From: JAUXFS01 sp963772635
GTDB taxonomy: Bacteria; Pseudomonadota; Alphaproteobacteria; Rhodospirillales; Defluviicoccaceae
Direction of reading: 5' to 3'
DNA length: 64,000 nucleotides
Assembly (NCBI GenBank): GCA_963772635.1
Contig: CAVYYK010000028.1
Location: forward strand, 124,001 to 188,000
Below the pieces are notes generated by a model, which did not search any database, was not told where the DNA came from, and worked only from the letters and a program-made list of their open reading frames with translations. Made by a program: the position numbers and the translations under genes. Below are positions 9,843 to 18,676 of this stretch, one piece after another (the stretch's first letter is position 1; each line of letters starts with the position of its first letter).

Positions 9843-10604
9843 TCAATGACCAGTCTGGAAGAAACGGGTGGTCTCGGGGTCACCGGGGCGGAGTGGCCGC
9901 CAGCCCTCCGGCGTATAGGCTTCCAAGGGTTGGAATCGGGACTTGTAGGACATTTTTGCGCAATCGGCGACCCAGTAGCCCAGGTAGACATGCCTGCGTT
10001 CCAGTGCTTTCGCATAATTGACCAGCCACAGGATCATGAATGTACCCAGACTCCGCTGAGAGAGGTTGGCGTCGAAAAAGCTATACACGGCCGAAAAACC
10101 GTCGGCCAAGCGATCGGTGAGGCAGGCGGCGGCCAGTTTCCCTTTGGGATCACGAAACTCGAACACCTTGGTGTCCACGGCGGTGTCTTCGATCAAGGTC
10201 TGATAGTCGTAAAAGTCCATCCGCGCCATTTCGCTGTCCCCGTGCCGGCTGCGCTGGTAGGCACGAAACACGGCGTATTGCTCTTCGGTGGCGCGCGGCG
10301 CTGTTTCGCAGACGATCAGGTCCCGGTTTTTCAACCAAACCCTGGTTTGCCCGCGGCTTGGTTGGAACGCTCCGGCTACGATGCGCACGGCGGCGCAAGC
10401 CGAACAATCCCGGCACACGGGTGCATAAGCGATGCTGTGGCTTCGGCGAAATCCGGCCTGCGACAGGGAATCATGAAAGGCGGTGACTTGTGGTCCAGCC
10501 AGTTCGGTGACCAATCGCCGTTCGACCCGACCCGGCAGGTACGGGCAGGGCATGGGTGCGGTAGCAAAGAAGAACCGGGCGCTTTTGACCGGTCTGTGTT
10601 TCAT
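9843..10604 (-). CDS. bpt: Aspartate/glutamate leucyltransferase (Bpt/Ate family)
   Basis: Transfers leucine from Leu-tRNA to proteins with N-terminal Asp or Glu, marking them for ClpS/ClpAP degradation (bacterial N-end rule). At 253 residues it has the N-terminal cysteine cluster VCRDCSACAAVRI, the central DFYDYQTLIED and the C-terminal GYWVADCAKMSYKSRFQPLE box of this family. The length fits Bpt rather than eukaryotic ATE1. It lies downstream of motB on the same strand, separated by 38 bases. Intact. Confidence 0.93.
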   Translation of the reverse strand: MKHRPVKSARFFFATAPMPCPYLPGRVERRLVTELAGPQVTAFHDSLSQAGFRRSHSIAYAPVCRDCSACAAVRIVAGAFQPSRGQTRVWLKNRDLIVCETAPRATEEQYAVFRAYQRSRHGDSEMARMDFYDYQTLIEDTAVDTKVFEFRDPKGKLAAACLTDRLADGFSAVYSFFDANLSQRSLGTFMILWLVNYAKALERRHVYLGYWVADCAKMSYKSRFQPLEAYTPEGWRPLRPGDPETTRFFQTGH

Positions 10605-10642
10605 GGCTGGCAGTTCGCATAGTTGTTAATTGCCAAAAGCTA

Positions 10643-11590
10643 TCATTTTTCGTCACCGTTGGAAACGGCCCCTGGCCTGGACTCCAACTCGCCGGTAACG
10701 ATTTTCGCCTGATCACCGCTACCGCGAAGCAGCACGACCGTCAATCGGCGGTTGCCCGGGGCCTCGGGTTCGTCGGTGAGAAGGGGTTCGGTGGCTGCCT
10801 TGCCGACGACCCGGGCGATCCGTTCTTCCGGGACTCCCCGTGTGATCAGGGCACGGCGGGCTGCGTTTGCCCGATCGGCGGAAAGCTCCCAGTTGCCGTA
10901 GCCGTTGTCCGTGACGAACTTGGTGGCATCGGTGTGTCCGGAAATCGCGATGTCCTGGGGCATCTGCTGAACAACCTTGGCGACGAGTTCCAGTATCTTG
11001 CGGGTATGAAGATACATTTCGGCACTGCCGCGAGGGAACATCGGTAGCCGTTCCTGGTCGATGATTTGTATCCGGAGACCCTCAGCGGTGTCGTCAATGA
11101 GCAGGCTCTTAGCCAATTGCTTCAATTGAGGGGCGCTCTCGATCGCGAGACGCAGCTGTTCCTCGGCCTCGCGAAACTGCTGCTCTTCGCGTTCCGCAAG
11201 CTGCTCGGCCACATCGTCGCTGGAAGGACCGACCTCCTCCGCCGAATTCTGGGTAACGGTTTCGGCTTCGGTGTTCTGGTCGTTAGAAATGGGCAGCTCG
11301 ACGACGGCACCGGAAGACCCCGTGTCCGCCTCGAACACCCCTTTGTGGGACACCGTCTCGCCGGCCATGAGACCGCCGCCGCCGCTGGTCGCGGAGTTGG
11401 TCGAAATCGGCGCGAAATAGTCGGAGATGCCCTCGAGTTGTTCCTGGCTGACGGCGTTGAGAAGCCAAAGCAGCAGGAAAAACGCCATCATCGCGGTGAC
11501 GAAGTCGGCATATGCCACTTTCCAGGCGCCACCATGGGCGCCGTGATCGCCCTTCTTGATCTTCTTGATGATGATGGTGTGGTTGGCCAC
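10643..11590 (-). CDS. motB: Flagellar motor stator protein MotB
   Basis: Peptidoglycan-anchored subunit of the proton-driven flagellar stator, 315 residues. A single N-terminal membrane helix contains the proton-carrying aspartate in VAYADFVTAMMAFF. A long, acidic, Gln/Glu-rich linker follows, then an OmpA-like peptidoglycan-binding domain with DIAISGHTDA and LSADRANAARRALI. It is co-transcribed with motA, 12 bases downstream. No flagellar structural genes lie in the window, so the filament genes must be elsewhere. Intact. Confidence 0.95.
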   Translation of the reverse strand: MANHTIIIKKIKKGDHGAHGGAWKVAYADFVTAMMAFFLLLWLLNAVSQEQLEGISDYFAPISTNSATSGGGGLMAGETVSHKGVFEADTGSSGAVVELPISNDQNTEAETVTQNSAEEVGPSSDDVAEQLAEREEQQFREAEEQLRLAIESAPQLKQLAKSLLIDDTAEGLRIQIIDQERLPMFPRGSAEMYLHTRKILELVAKVVQQMPQDIAISGHTDATKFVTDNGYGNWELSADRANAARRALITRGVPEERIARVVGKAATEPLLTDEPEAPGNRRLTVVLLRGSGDQAKIVTGELESRPGAVSNGDEK

Positions 11591-11602
11591 GGGGAACTCG
11601 CT

Positions 11603-12460
11603 TCAAACCTGGATGGTTTGGATCATCTCGTCGACTTCCCCGAAGCTCGGGCGGACGTTGCTGCTCAGGGTTTTGCGGGCGAACTCAACCGATACCTGAG
11701 GCGCATAACCCTGCATATGGGCGATTATTCCGGTCTTGACGCATTCCAGGTAACGGGCTTCGGCGCTGAACGTGTTCTCCAGGGATTTGGCGATCGGTCC
11801 AACACAGCCGTAGGCCGCCAGCACGCCGCTGAAGGTGCCGACCAAAGCGCCTCCGATCAGGTGGCCGAGGACCTCCGGGGGCTCGGTGATCGAGCCCATG
11901 GTGTGAATGACCCCGAGCACCGCGGCGACGATGCCCAACGCCGGCAGACCATCGGCGACACCTTGTAACGCCCCTGCGATGGCGTGCTTTTCGGCGTGGT
12001 GGACATCCAGATCCGCATCGATCACCGCCTCGAACTCATGGGGGTTTCCGGTTCCAAGGGTCAGAAGCCGCAGGTAGTCGCAAACAAATTCGACCGCGTG
12101 ACTGTCGCGGATGAACGTCGGGAAGTTCTGGAAGATGGAGCTCTCGTGCGGTTGTTCCACATGGCTCTCCAACGCCAGATCGCCCTTGGTCTTGGCGAGC
12201 TTGAAAACGGAGTACAGCATGCCGAGAAGTTCGAGATTGCAGGCTTTGTTGTGCGCGGAGCCTTTGATCAGCTTTCCGAGCGACTTGGCGGTTCCGGCCA
12301 GGATCTGTTTCGGATTGGCGACGACGAAGGCACCGATGGCGCAACCGAAGATGATTACGAACTCGAACGGCTGCCAAAGCACGCCAAGATGGCCGCCACC
12401 GCCGAGGTATCCACCAGCGATGGAGCCGACGACAACGATGAAACCGATGAGAAAGAACAT
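11603..12460 (-). CDS. motA: Flagellar motor stator protein MotA
   Basis: Membrane subunit of the MotA5B2 stator that turns proton flow into rotor torque, 285 residues. Four hydrophobic segments are visible, at about residues 2-20, 30-50, 170-190 and 200-220. The large cytoplasmic loop would hold the charged residues that contact FliG. The conserved proline region PALGIVAAVLGVIHTMG marks helix three. It is the first gene of a motA-motB pair read leftward. The upstream gap to the divergent flavin reductase would hold the promoter, though no clear consensus was seen. Confidence 0.95.
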   Translation of the reverse strand: MFFLIGFIVVVGSIAGGYLGGGGHLGVLWQPFEFVIIFGCAIGAFVVANPKQILAGTAKSLGKLIKGSAHNKACNLELLGMLYSVFKLAKTKGDLALESHVEQPHESSIFQNFPTFIRDSHAVEFVCDYLRLLTLGTGNPHEFEAVIDADLDVHHAEKHAIAGALQGVADGLPALGIVAAVLGVIHTMGSITEPPEVLGHLIGGALVGTFSGVLAAYGCVGPIAKSLENTFSAEARYLECVKTGIIAHMQGYAPQVSVEFARKTLSSNVRPSFGEVDEMIQTIQV

Positions 12461-12639
12461 GGGCTAACTCTCGACAGCCTCTTGACTGCATGATACGGGG
12501 TCTCGTAGGTACGCTCTTTGTAAACCGGCTTTGGTTACCGTCTGACTAACTTCCGACAAGTGATGAACGACCTAAAATTACAAAAAGGGGTTAATTCCCT
12601 CATAAGTTCAGTTGTTCAAGCCAGAGCGTCATCCCAGGA

Positions 12640-13134
12640 TTGTTCACATTGACCGTTGAACCCAAAGCATTCCGAGACACCCTCAGCCACTTCGCATCCG
12701 GCGTGTGTGTCGTGACCGCGTTAGCGGACGGCGGCGCGCCCGTCGGAGTCACCATCAGCGCGTTTACTTCGCTGTCGCTGGATCCGCCGCTGGTCCTGTT
12801 CTGCCTCGGAAACAAGACGACGAACCTCGAGGCTTACACCAATGGTGGCGGGTTCGCGGTTAACATTTTGGCAGAGGATCAAGGGGAGGTGTCCGAGATC
12901 TTCGCCAGCCAGAGCAATGACAAGTTCGCTTCGGTTTCATTCACCGGCTCGGAAAGCGGCTGCCCTCTTTTGCTTGGGTGTCTCGCTCGTCTCGAATGTA
13001 CTCTGGTTGCAACCCACGACGGCGGAGACCACGTGATCTTGGTCGGGAAGGTCGACCGCGTCCAAAAAACAGAGGGAAGTAAGCCGCTCCTTCGCTATCG
13101 CGGAAATTATTCCCGCGTCGGCAATGTCATCTAG
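12640..13134 (+). CDS. Flavin reductase-like (FMN-binding split barrel) protein
   Basis: A 164-residue protein of the flavin reductase/DIM6-NTAB family, which binds FMN and often supplies reduced flavin to a monooxygenase. Features include FRDTLSHFASGVCVVTA near the N terminus, the flavin-contacting GVTISAFTSLSLDPPLVLFC segment, and a C-terminal PLLRYRGNYSRV. The start is uncertain: TTG at 12640 or TTG at 12649, the latter with AGGA about ten bases upstream. No oxygenase partner is nearby, so its role is unknown. Its stop codon shares the CTAG at 13131-13134 with the convergent threonine ammonia-lyase gene. Confidence 0.88.
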   Translation: MFTLTVEPKAFRDTLSHFASGVCVVTALADGGAPVGVTISAFTSLSLDPPLVLFCLGNKTTNLEAYTNGGGFAVNILAEDQGEVSEIFASQSNDKFASVSFTGSESGCPLLLGCLARLECTLVATHDGGDHVILVGKVDRVQKTEGSKPLLRYRGNYSRVGNVI

Positions 13135-14363
13135 CTCGTCTCTCTGCCGACCGTTCCGGAAAGCAGACTTGTCGGGTAGCCCGCGTCGTCAAGTCGGGCG
13201 ATCAAGTCGCGCACGTGGGTGGGGTTTTGCGTTTCGACGAGAACGTCCAACTCGGCGAGCTTGACGGGAACGTCATAGAACAGGCGGCGATGGTAGACCT
13301 CGACGATGTTGCCGCCGGCCTCGCCGATCAGCCCCGTCACCTTGGCCAGCGTCCCGGGCCTGTCGGTGATCTCCACCCTGAATTGGACGAGCCGGCCATC
13401 TCGGGACAGCCCACGCATGAGTACCGACGACAGCAGCATCGGGTCGATGTTGCCGCCGGAGGCGACGAGGCCCACCTTGCGCCCGACAAATCGTTCACGG
13501 TTTTCGAGGAGCGCCGCCAGCGGCGCGGCTCCGGCACCTTCGACGACCAGCTTTTGCTGCTGCAGGAGGGTGTAGACCGCCGTTTCCAGCGCCCGTTCAC
13601 CGGTCAAAAAGATATCGGCGACCAGGGACTCGATGATCGGGCGGGTAAGGGCTCCCGGCTCCTTGACGGCGATGCCTTCGGCGATGGTCTGTCCCGTCAA
13701 TTTGGTCTCGACATCGCCGCGGATGGCGCGACGCATCGTCGGGTAAAGGGCGGCCTCGACCCCGAAGATCTCGATGGAGGGTTTGATCGCCGTCGCCGCG
13801 ACCGCCATGCCGGCGATCAGGCCGCCGCCGCCGATGGGGACGATCAGGCAATCCAGATCGGGATCGTCGGCCAGCATCTCTAGGGCGACGGTGCCCTGGC
13901 CGGCGATGATCTTTTCGTCGTCGTAGGGATGGACGAACTCCGCTCCTTTCGCCTCGACCAGCCCCATCGCGTGTTGGCGGGCTTGCGTGAGGTCCTCGCC
14001 CTCGAGCACCACGCGGGCGCCGAGAGCGCCGGTGCGCCCGACCTTGGTGAAGGGGGTCCCGCGCGGCATGACGACGGTCACCGGGATGCCGAGCCGGCGG
14101 CCATGATAGGCGACGCCCTGCGCATGGTTGCCGGCGGAGGCGGCGACCACTCCGGTTTTCCGTGACGCGCTGCTCAAACTCGCCAGCTTGATCAGCGCCC
14201 CACGGTCCTTGAACGAGCCGGTGTGCTGCAGGTTCTCCAGCTTCAGGACCACCGACGCGCCGGTCAGCGCGGCCAATACATCGGATTTGATCGACGGCGT
14301 TCGATAGACGCTGCTCTTGAGCAGATCGCCGGCAGCGTGGATATCGTCGAGGGTTACAGTCAT
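13131..14363 (-). CDS. ilvA: Threonine ammonia-lyase with C-terminal ACT domain
   Basis: PLP enzyme that deaminates threonine to 2-oxobutanoate, the first step to isoleucine or a catabolic entry point. The PLP lysine is in HTGSFKDRGA. The phosphate-binding glycine loop is IGGGGLIAG. An ACT domain (FRVEITDRPGTLAKVTGLIGE) follows at about residues 325-405. The 410-residue layout matches the single-ACT class rather than the longer two-ACT IlvA. The ATG at 14363 has GAGGT eight bases upstream and lies ten bases after the penicillin acylase stop, so the two are probably co-transcribed. The role could be biosynthetic or catabolic. Confidence 0.93.
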   Translation of the reverse strand: MTVTLDDIHAAGDLLKSSVYRTPSIKSDVLAALTGASVVLKLENLQHTGSFKDRGALIKLASLSSASRKTGVVAASAGNHAQGVAYHGRRLGIPVTVVMPRGTPFTKVGRTGALGARVVLEGEDLTQARQHAMGLVEAKGAEFVHPYDDEKIIAGQGTVALEMLADDPDLDCLIVPIGGGGLIAGMAVAATAIKPSIEIFGVEAALYPTMRRAIRGDVETKLTGQTIAEGIAVKEPGALTRPIIESLVADIFLTGERALETAVYTLLQQQKLVVEGAGAAPLAALLENRERFVGRKVGLVASGGNIDPMLLSSVLMRGLSRDGRLVQFRVEITDRPGTLAKVTGLIGEAGGNIVEVYHRRLFYDVPVKLAELDVLVETQNPTHVRDLIARLDDAGYPTSLLSGTVGRETS

Positions 14364-14373
14364 GTGATCAACC

Positions 14374-16832
14374 TCAGTCGACGGCAAGCGTTAACCGCCC
14401 TATTGCCTCATGTTCCAGCGATTCCCGGCTCTGGCCGAGCCGTATCCAGCCCCCATCGCGCCAGGTCTCCAGCAAATCGCCATAGTGGGGTGACAACGGG
14501 TTGCCGGACTCGCCAGTGGCGATGATGAACAGCGATCGGGACAGGTCGGAAAGGTCGTAGACGGCCCTGAAGCCGGCGCCGTGAACGTGGGCGAACGGTT
14601 GCTCGGGATCGGCCAGATGGCCCGCTCCCCGGTTTACCGTATAGAAGCCACCGTCGGTCGCAATGTTCAGGTTTGCGAGGGCGCGGACCACCGGTATGCG
14701 ACCGAACATCAGGTGATTGAACTCGGCCCGGTGCACTTCGCCCCAGCGCCAGGCGCCGGGGTCCCGGCCGAACCGCTTGGACAGGGTTTCGAGGACAGCA
14801 TCGAGGGAGGTCTCGAGTTGATCTGCACAGGTCTCTACTTCCTGGGTGGAGATATCGTCGCACCAAACCGGGCGATCCTCCAACACATACTTGATAAATC
14901 GGGGGCGGTAGCCCCAATAATCCGTTGCCAGGTCACCCAGTTCGTCGGCATAGACCGCCCGATTGAACGCCCTGATCCAGGAGGCAAAGATCAGCGGTTC
15001 CGGCCGGTTGCGCGCCATTTCGCCGGACCAGGTCCTCAACATCCCGATCACTTGCCGATGGTGTTCACGATCCGGCAATCGTTCGAGCATGATCGGGAGC
15101 AGGTCGCGGGCCATCAGCGAAACGATGTCCAACTGAATGGCGGCGTTGGACTCCGGAGTGTGCGGGGCTTTCGCCACCAACAGATCGTCGATACGTCGCG
15201 CCCGATACCCTTCGTCCCAACCGGAGCCCAGGTACCAGGGATAGGTTTCCGAGACGACCTTGTTGTTGGCGTTGACCAGTCGCCCGGAAAGCGGGTTAAC
15301 GTCGCGCGGAAGCTCCTCGAACGGCACGAAACCGATCCAGTCGGTCTCACCGGTCCAACCGGCGGTCGGCGCTGCGCCCCGTCCGTTGCGGCGGATCGGC
15401 ACCCGTCCGGGGGCGATGAAACCGATGTTTCCGTTTACGTCGGCATACATCAGGTTGACTTGGGGAGAATGGAAGTCCTCGACCGCCGCGGTGAATTCCC
15501 GCCAATCGCGGGCCCTGCTCAACCGATAGGCGGCTTCCGCGGTCCGGTCGTCGCTTCTGAGGTAGGTGGCGGCGAGGGCGAAAACCTTCTCGGGCTTCTC
15601 TGTCTCGACGGCGCCGCTCCCGGCCGGCGCTTCCGAGTGCGTCGTCGACGAGGTCCGAAATGATCGGTCCGTGGCGGCTCTCCCGAACGCTCAGGACGAC
15701 GTCCTCTGCGCCGTCGACCTCGATCACTTCCTCGCGGATCGCTAGCGGCCGCGAACCGTCGGGCGCGAGATGGCGCGTCGGGGTCGGTCGGGTCGATCCG
15801 TTCGACGAACAGATCCTCGAGATCGCTACCGGTATTGGTCATCCCCCAGGCGATATGGCGATTGTGGCCGAGGATGACGAACGGAAACCCTGGAGACGTG
15901 GCGCCGGCCAGTTCCCGCTCGGGGGTGGCGATCCGTACCAGGTACCACAGGATCGGCGCCGCGAACCCCAGATGGGGATCGTTCGCCAGGAACGGCTTGC
16001 CGGTCGTCGTTTGCGAGCCTCCGACCACCCAGGCGTTGGAAGCGCCTCGCGGCATTTGCAGCGCCGGCGGTTCCGGTATCGTCAATTGCTCCGAGGGCAG
16101 GCCGAGGCTCGCTCCGCCGGACCGTTCGAGGGTCACCGGTTCGTCGCCGGGGTAGGGCGGCCACAGTTCGGCGATCTGCGCGTCGGTGAGGCGGTCTTGC
16201 AACCGCGCGCGCAGCAGTTCGGTGCGGCGATTGCCGGCAAGCCGCAACGCCATGATCCTGATCCACACCAGCGAGTCGGCAGGGCGCCACGGTTCGGGCT
16301 CCAGGCCCAAGGCGATGAACTCAGGAGGAAGAGCGCCATCGCGGTGGTTGATCCAGGCGTTGACGCCGGCCGCATAAGCATCGACGGTCCGCCTGGCGTC
16401 CTCCGAGAGGAGTCCGTACTGCTCCTCCGCCAGCCGATAGATGCCCAGGGTTCGCATGAACCGGTCGGACGGAAGTCCTGCGGCACCGACAATCTCCGCC
16501 AGCCGCCCGGCGCCGAGCCGGCGCATGCTCTCCATCTGCCACAGCCGATCCTCGGCGTGGACATAGCCGAGGGCGAATGCGGCATCTTCGGACGACCCCG
16601 CGAAGATGTGCGGAACCCAATGCTTGTCACGCAGCACCTCCACCGGCGCCGCGACGCCGTCGACCCGCACCCGCTCGACCGCCCGGGGAAGCGAGGTATG
16701 GATCCAATAGACGCCTGTCGACAAGCCGCCGATCAAGAGAGCCGAAACACCTGCCAACACCCACAACCACCACCGTCTGCCGACGGTGGTCCGCTTAGCG
16801 AGAGGATGCGAAGTATTCAGTAGTTTATCCAT
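14374..16832 (-). CDS. Penicillin acylase family N-terminal nucleophile hydrolase (two frameshifts)
   Basis: Amidase of the penicillin/homoserine-lactone acylase family. Precursors cut themselves into alpha and beta chains, exposing a catalytic N-terminal serine. One membrane helix (about residues 22-43) at the N terminus suggests inner-membrane anchoring facing the periplasm. The alpha part contains HVPHIFAGSSEDAAFALGY. The beta chain would start at Ser265 in PRGASNAWVVGG, followed by GKPFLANDPHLGF. The coding sequence is split near 15770 (after DPTDPDA) and near 15620 (after VDDALG). Removing one base at each gives 818 residues. Start ATG 16832 has only a weak ribosome-binding site. The natural substrate (N-acyl homoserine lactone or another amide) is unknown. 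Confidence 0.88.
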
Positions 16833-17091
16833 TAAGTTAAGTGTGTTAGGTGTTTTTATTAAAGTGCGAATGCAGCTTCTTGGCTTGCCGCTGACGGTTG
16901 TGCCCACGCCCCGCCACGGCGTCGGGACAGGTATGGACGGATCCGCTCCGAAGAGGACCATGGCAAATATTTGCATACACGGTAAGCCATTTTTGTGTAC
17001 TGATAGTCGGTGTATCGCCGTGACCGCGCTTTGAAAGGCGCGGAACCAATCAACAAGGGCAACCAGCCCTGTGAACCGGGAGGAAACGAAA

Positions 17092-18093
17092 ATGCGTCCG
17101 TTCAGCAAGAATTTTGTCGGTTTTGTCGGCCTTGCCGCCGTCGTCACGATGAGCGCCGGGGCCGGCGCGGAAACGCTCAAGGCGTCCCATCAATGGCCCG
17201 GCGGCAAAGGCGACGTCCGCGACGAGATGGTGCAGATCATCGCCAAGGAGGTGGAGGCGGCCAACGTCGGTTTGGACATCAAGGTCTATCCGGGGGCATC
17301 CCTGTTCAAGCCGAAGGAACAATGGGGTGCGATGGTCAAGGGGCAATTGGACATTTCGGCGTTCCCGCTCGACTATGCCAGCGGCCGCCACCCCCAGTTC
17401 AGCGCGACGCTGATGCCGGGTCTGGTCAAGAACCATGACCATGCCAAACGGCTCAACAAGTCTCCGTTCATGGACGACATCAAGAAGATCGTCAACGACG
17501 CCGGCGTCGTCGTGCTCGCGGACGCATGGCTGGCCGGCGGCTTCGCCTCGAAGAAGGACTGCATCCTCGCGCCCGAGAGCATCAAGGGTCAGGTCACCCG
17601 CGCCGCCGGACCGGCGTTCGAGCAGATGCTGGCCGGTGCCGGCGCGTCGATCGCATCGATGCCGAGCTCGGAGATCTACACGGGTATGCAGACCGGCGTG
17701 CTCGACGCGGCCAACACCAGCTCGGGCAGCTTCGTCTCCTATCGCCTTTACGAGCAAGTCAAGTGCCTGACCGCACCGGGAGCCAATGCGTTGTGGTTCA
17801 TGTACGAGCCCGTCCTGATGTCGAAGAAGAGCTGGGACAAACTCAACAAGGAGCAGCAGGCGGCCCTGTTGGCGGCCGGTCAGAAGGCCGAAGACTACTT
17901 CTTCGAGGAGGCCAAGAAGCTCGATACGACCCTCGTCGATACCTTCAAGAAAGCCGGTGTCGAGGTCGTCGAGATGACCCCCGAGCAGGCGGCCGCTTGG
18001 CGCGAGATCGCCAAGCAAACCTCATACAAGAATTTCGAGGAAAATGTACCGGGCGGCAAGGAGTTGATCGAGGAGGCCCTCGCCGTCCAGTAG
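17092..18093 (+). CDS. TRAP transporter substrate-binding protein, DctP family
   Basis: Periplasmic receptor of a second TRAP system, 333 residues. A Sec-type signal peptide (about residues 1-26, ending AGAGA) precedes a mature part starting ETLKASHQWPGGKGD, typical of DctP folds. The ATG at 17092 is chosen over an in-frame GTG at 17071 because GGGAGGA lies about eight bases upstream. It heads a dctP-dctQ-dctM-hydrolase cluster read rightward and diverges from the acylase gene. The roughly 260-base gap upstream would contain the promoters. Intact, unlike the first TRAP set. Confidence 0.93.
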   Translation: MRPFSKNFVGFVGLAAVVTMSAGAGAETLKASHQWPGGKGDVRDEMVQIIAKEVEAANVGLDIKVYPGASLFKPKEQWGAMVKGQLDISAFPLDYASGRHPQFSATLMPGLVKNHDHAKRLNKSPFMDDIKKIVNDAGVVVLADAWLAGGFASKKDCILAPESIKGQVTRAAGPAFEQMLAGAGASIASMPSSEIYTGMQTGVLDAANTSSGSFVSYRLYEQVKCLTAPGANALWFMYEPVLMSKKSWDKLNKEQQAALLAAGQKAEDYFFEEAKKLDTTLVDTFKKAGVEVVEMTPEQAAAWREIAKQTSYKNFEENVPGGKELIEEALAVQ

Positions 18094-18100
18094 GAAAGAA

Positions 18101-18142
18101 GGGATCGCGGCCGCCGGACATCAACGATCGGCGGTCGCGCCC
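18101..18142 (+). terminator. Hairpin between second TRAP binding-protein and small-permease genes
   Basis: An imperfect but strong stem begins eight bases after the dctP stop: CCGCCG (18111-18116) with CGGCGG (18129-18134), CGCG with CGCG, and GGG with CCC at the base. There is no T-run, so partial termination or 3' mRNA protection is likely. It sits in the same place as the hairpin in the first TRAP operon. Confidence 0.55.
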
Positions 18143-18157
18143 TAGTCGGATCCGTTC

Positions 18158-18676
18158 ATGGATTTCTTCATCGCCGCGGTCAAGGGAACCTCGCGGGTTT
18201 GCGGGGTCATCGCCGTTCTCCTGGTCTGTTCGGCGGTGCTGGTCGTCTGCCAGATGGTCGTGCTCCGCTACTTCCTGCAGGCCTCGACCGTCTGGCAGAC
18301 CGAATACGTCACTTTCTCGCTGGTCGCGGCCACCTTCATCGGCGGCCCCTACGTGGCGTTGGTGAAGGGCCACGTGAACGTCGATCTGCTGCCGCTGCAC
18401 GTGGGACCCGGAGCGCGGCTCGGGCTGGCCCTGGTCGCTTCCGCGGCGGCGTTGTTGTTCTCGCTGATCGCCTGCGTTACCGGTTTCCAATTATGGTTGG
18501 AAGCCGTCGAGGGGGGGTGGCGGACCGAGACGGTGTGGGCGCTGCCGCTGTGGATTCCCTATCTGCCGATGCCCGTCGGCTTCGGGCTTCTCGCCCTGCA
18601 ATACGTGGTCGACATCCTGTGTCTGCTCAGGGGCGACGAGATGCCGTTCGGCCTGCAACCGGAGGACCGGCCGTGA
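18158..18676 (+). CDS. TRAP transporter small permease, DctQ family
   Basis: Four-helix membrane subunit, 172 residues. Hydrophobic segments lie at about residues 15-37, 48-68, 85-107 and 125-150. LVKGHVNVDLLPLHV, the charged segment after helix two, is typical of DctQ. The stop TGA overlaps the GTG start of the large permease (GTGA), showing translational coupling. It works with the adjacent binding protein and DctM to import an unidentified acid. Confidence 0.92.
   Translation: MDFFIAAVKGTSRVCGVIAVLLVCSAVLVVCQMVVLRYFLQASTVWQTEYVTFSLVAATFIGGPYVALVKGHVNVDLLPLHVGPGARLGLALVASAAALLFSLIACVTGFQLWLEAVEGGWRTETVWALPLWIPYLPMPVGFGLLALQYVVDILCLLRGDEMPFGLQPEDRP

Noticed and set aside
9733..9849. Short - frame encoding FLKAAGAKGIVAAEVVAWSK after the leucyltransferase gene
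   Set aside because: Looks protein-like but has only a TTG start inside the previous gene and no ribosome-binding site. Kept as a note only.
16833..17180. N-terminal extension of the penicillin acylase
   Set aside because: The extension is open only by chance and is antisense to the start of the TRAP binding-protein gene. The membrane anchor begins soon after the ATG at 16832.
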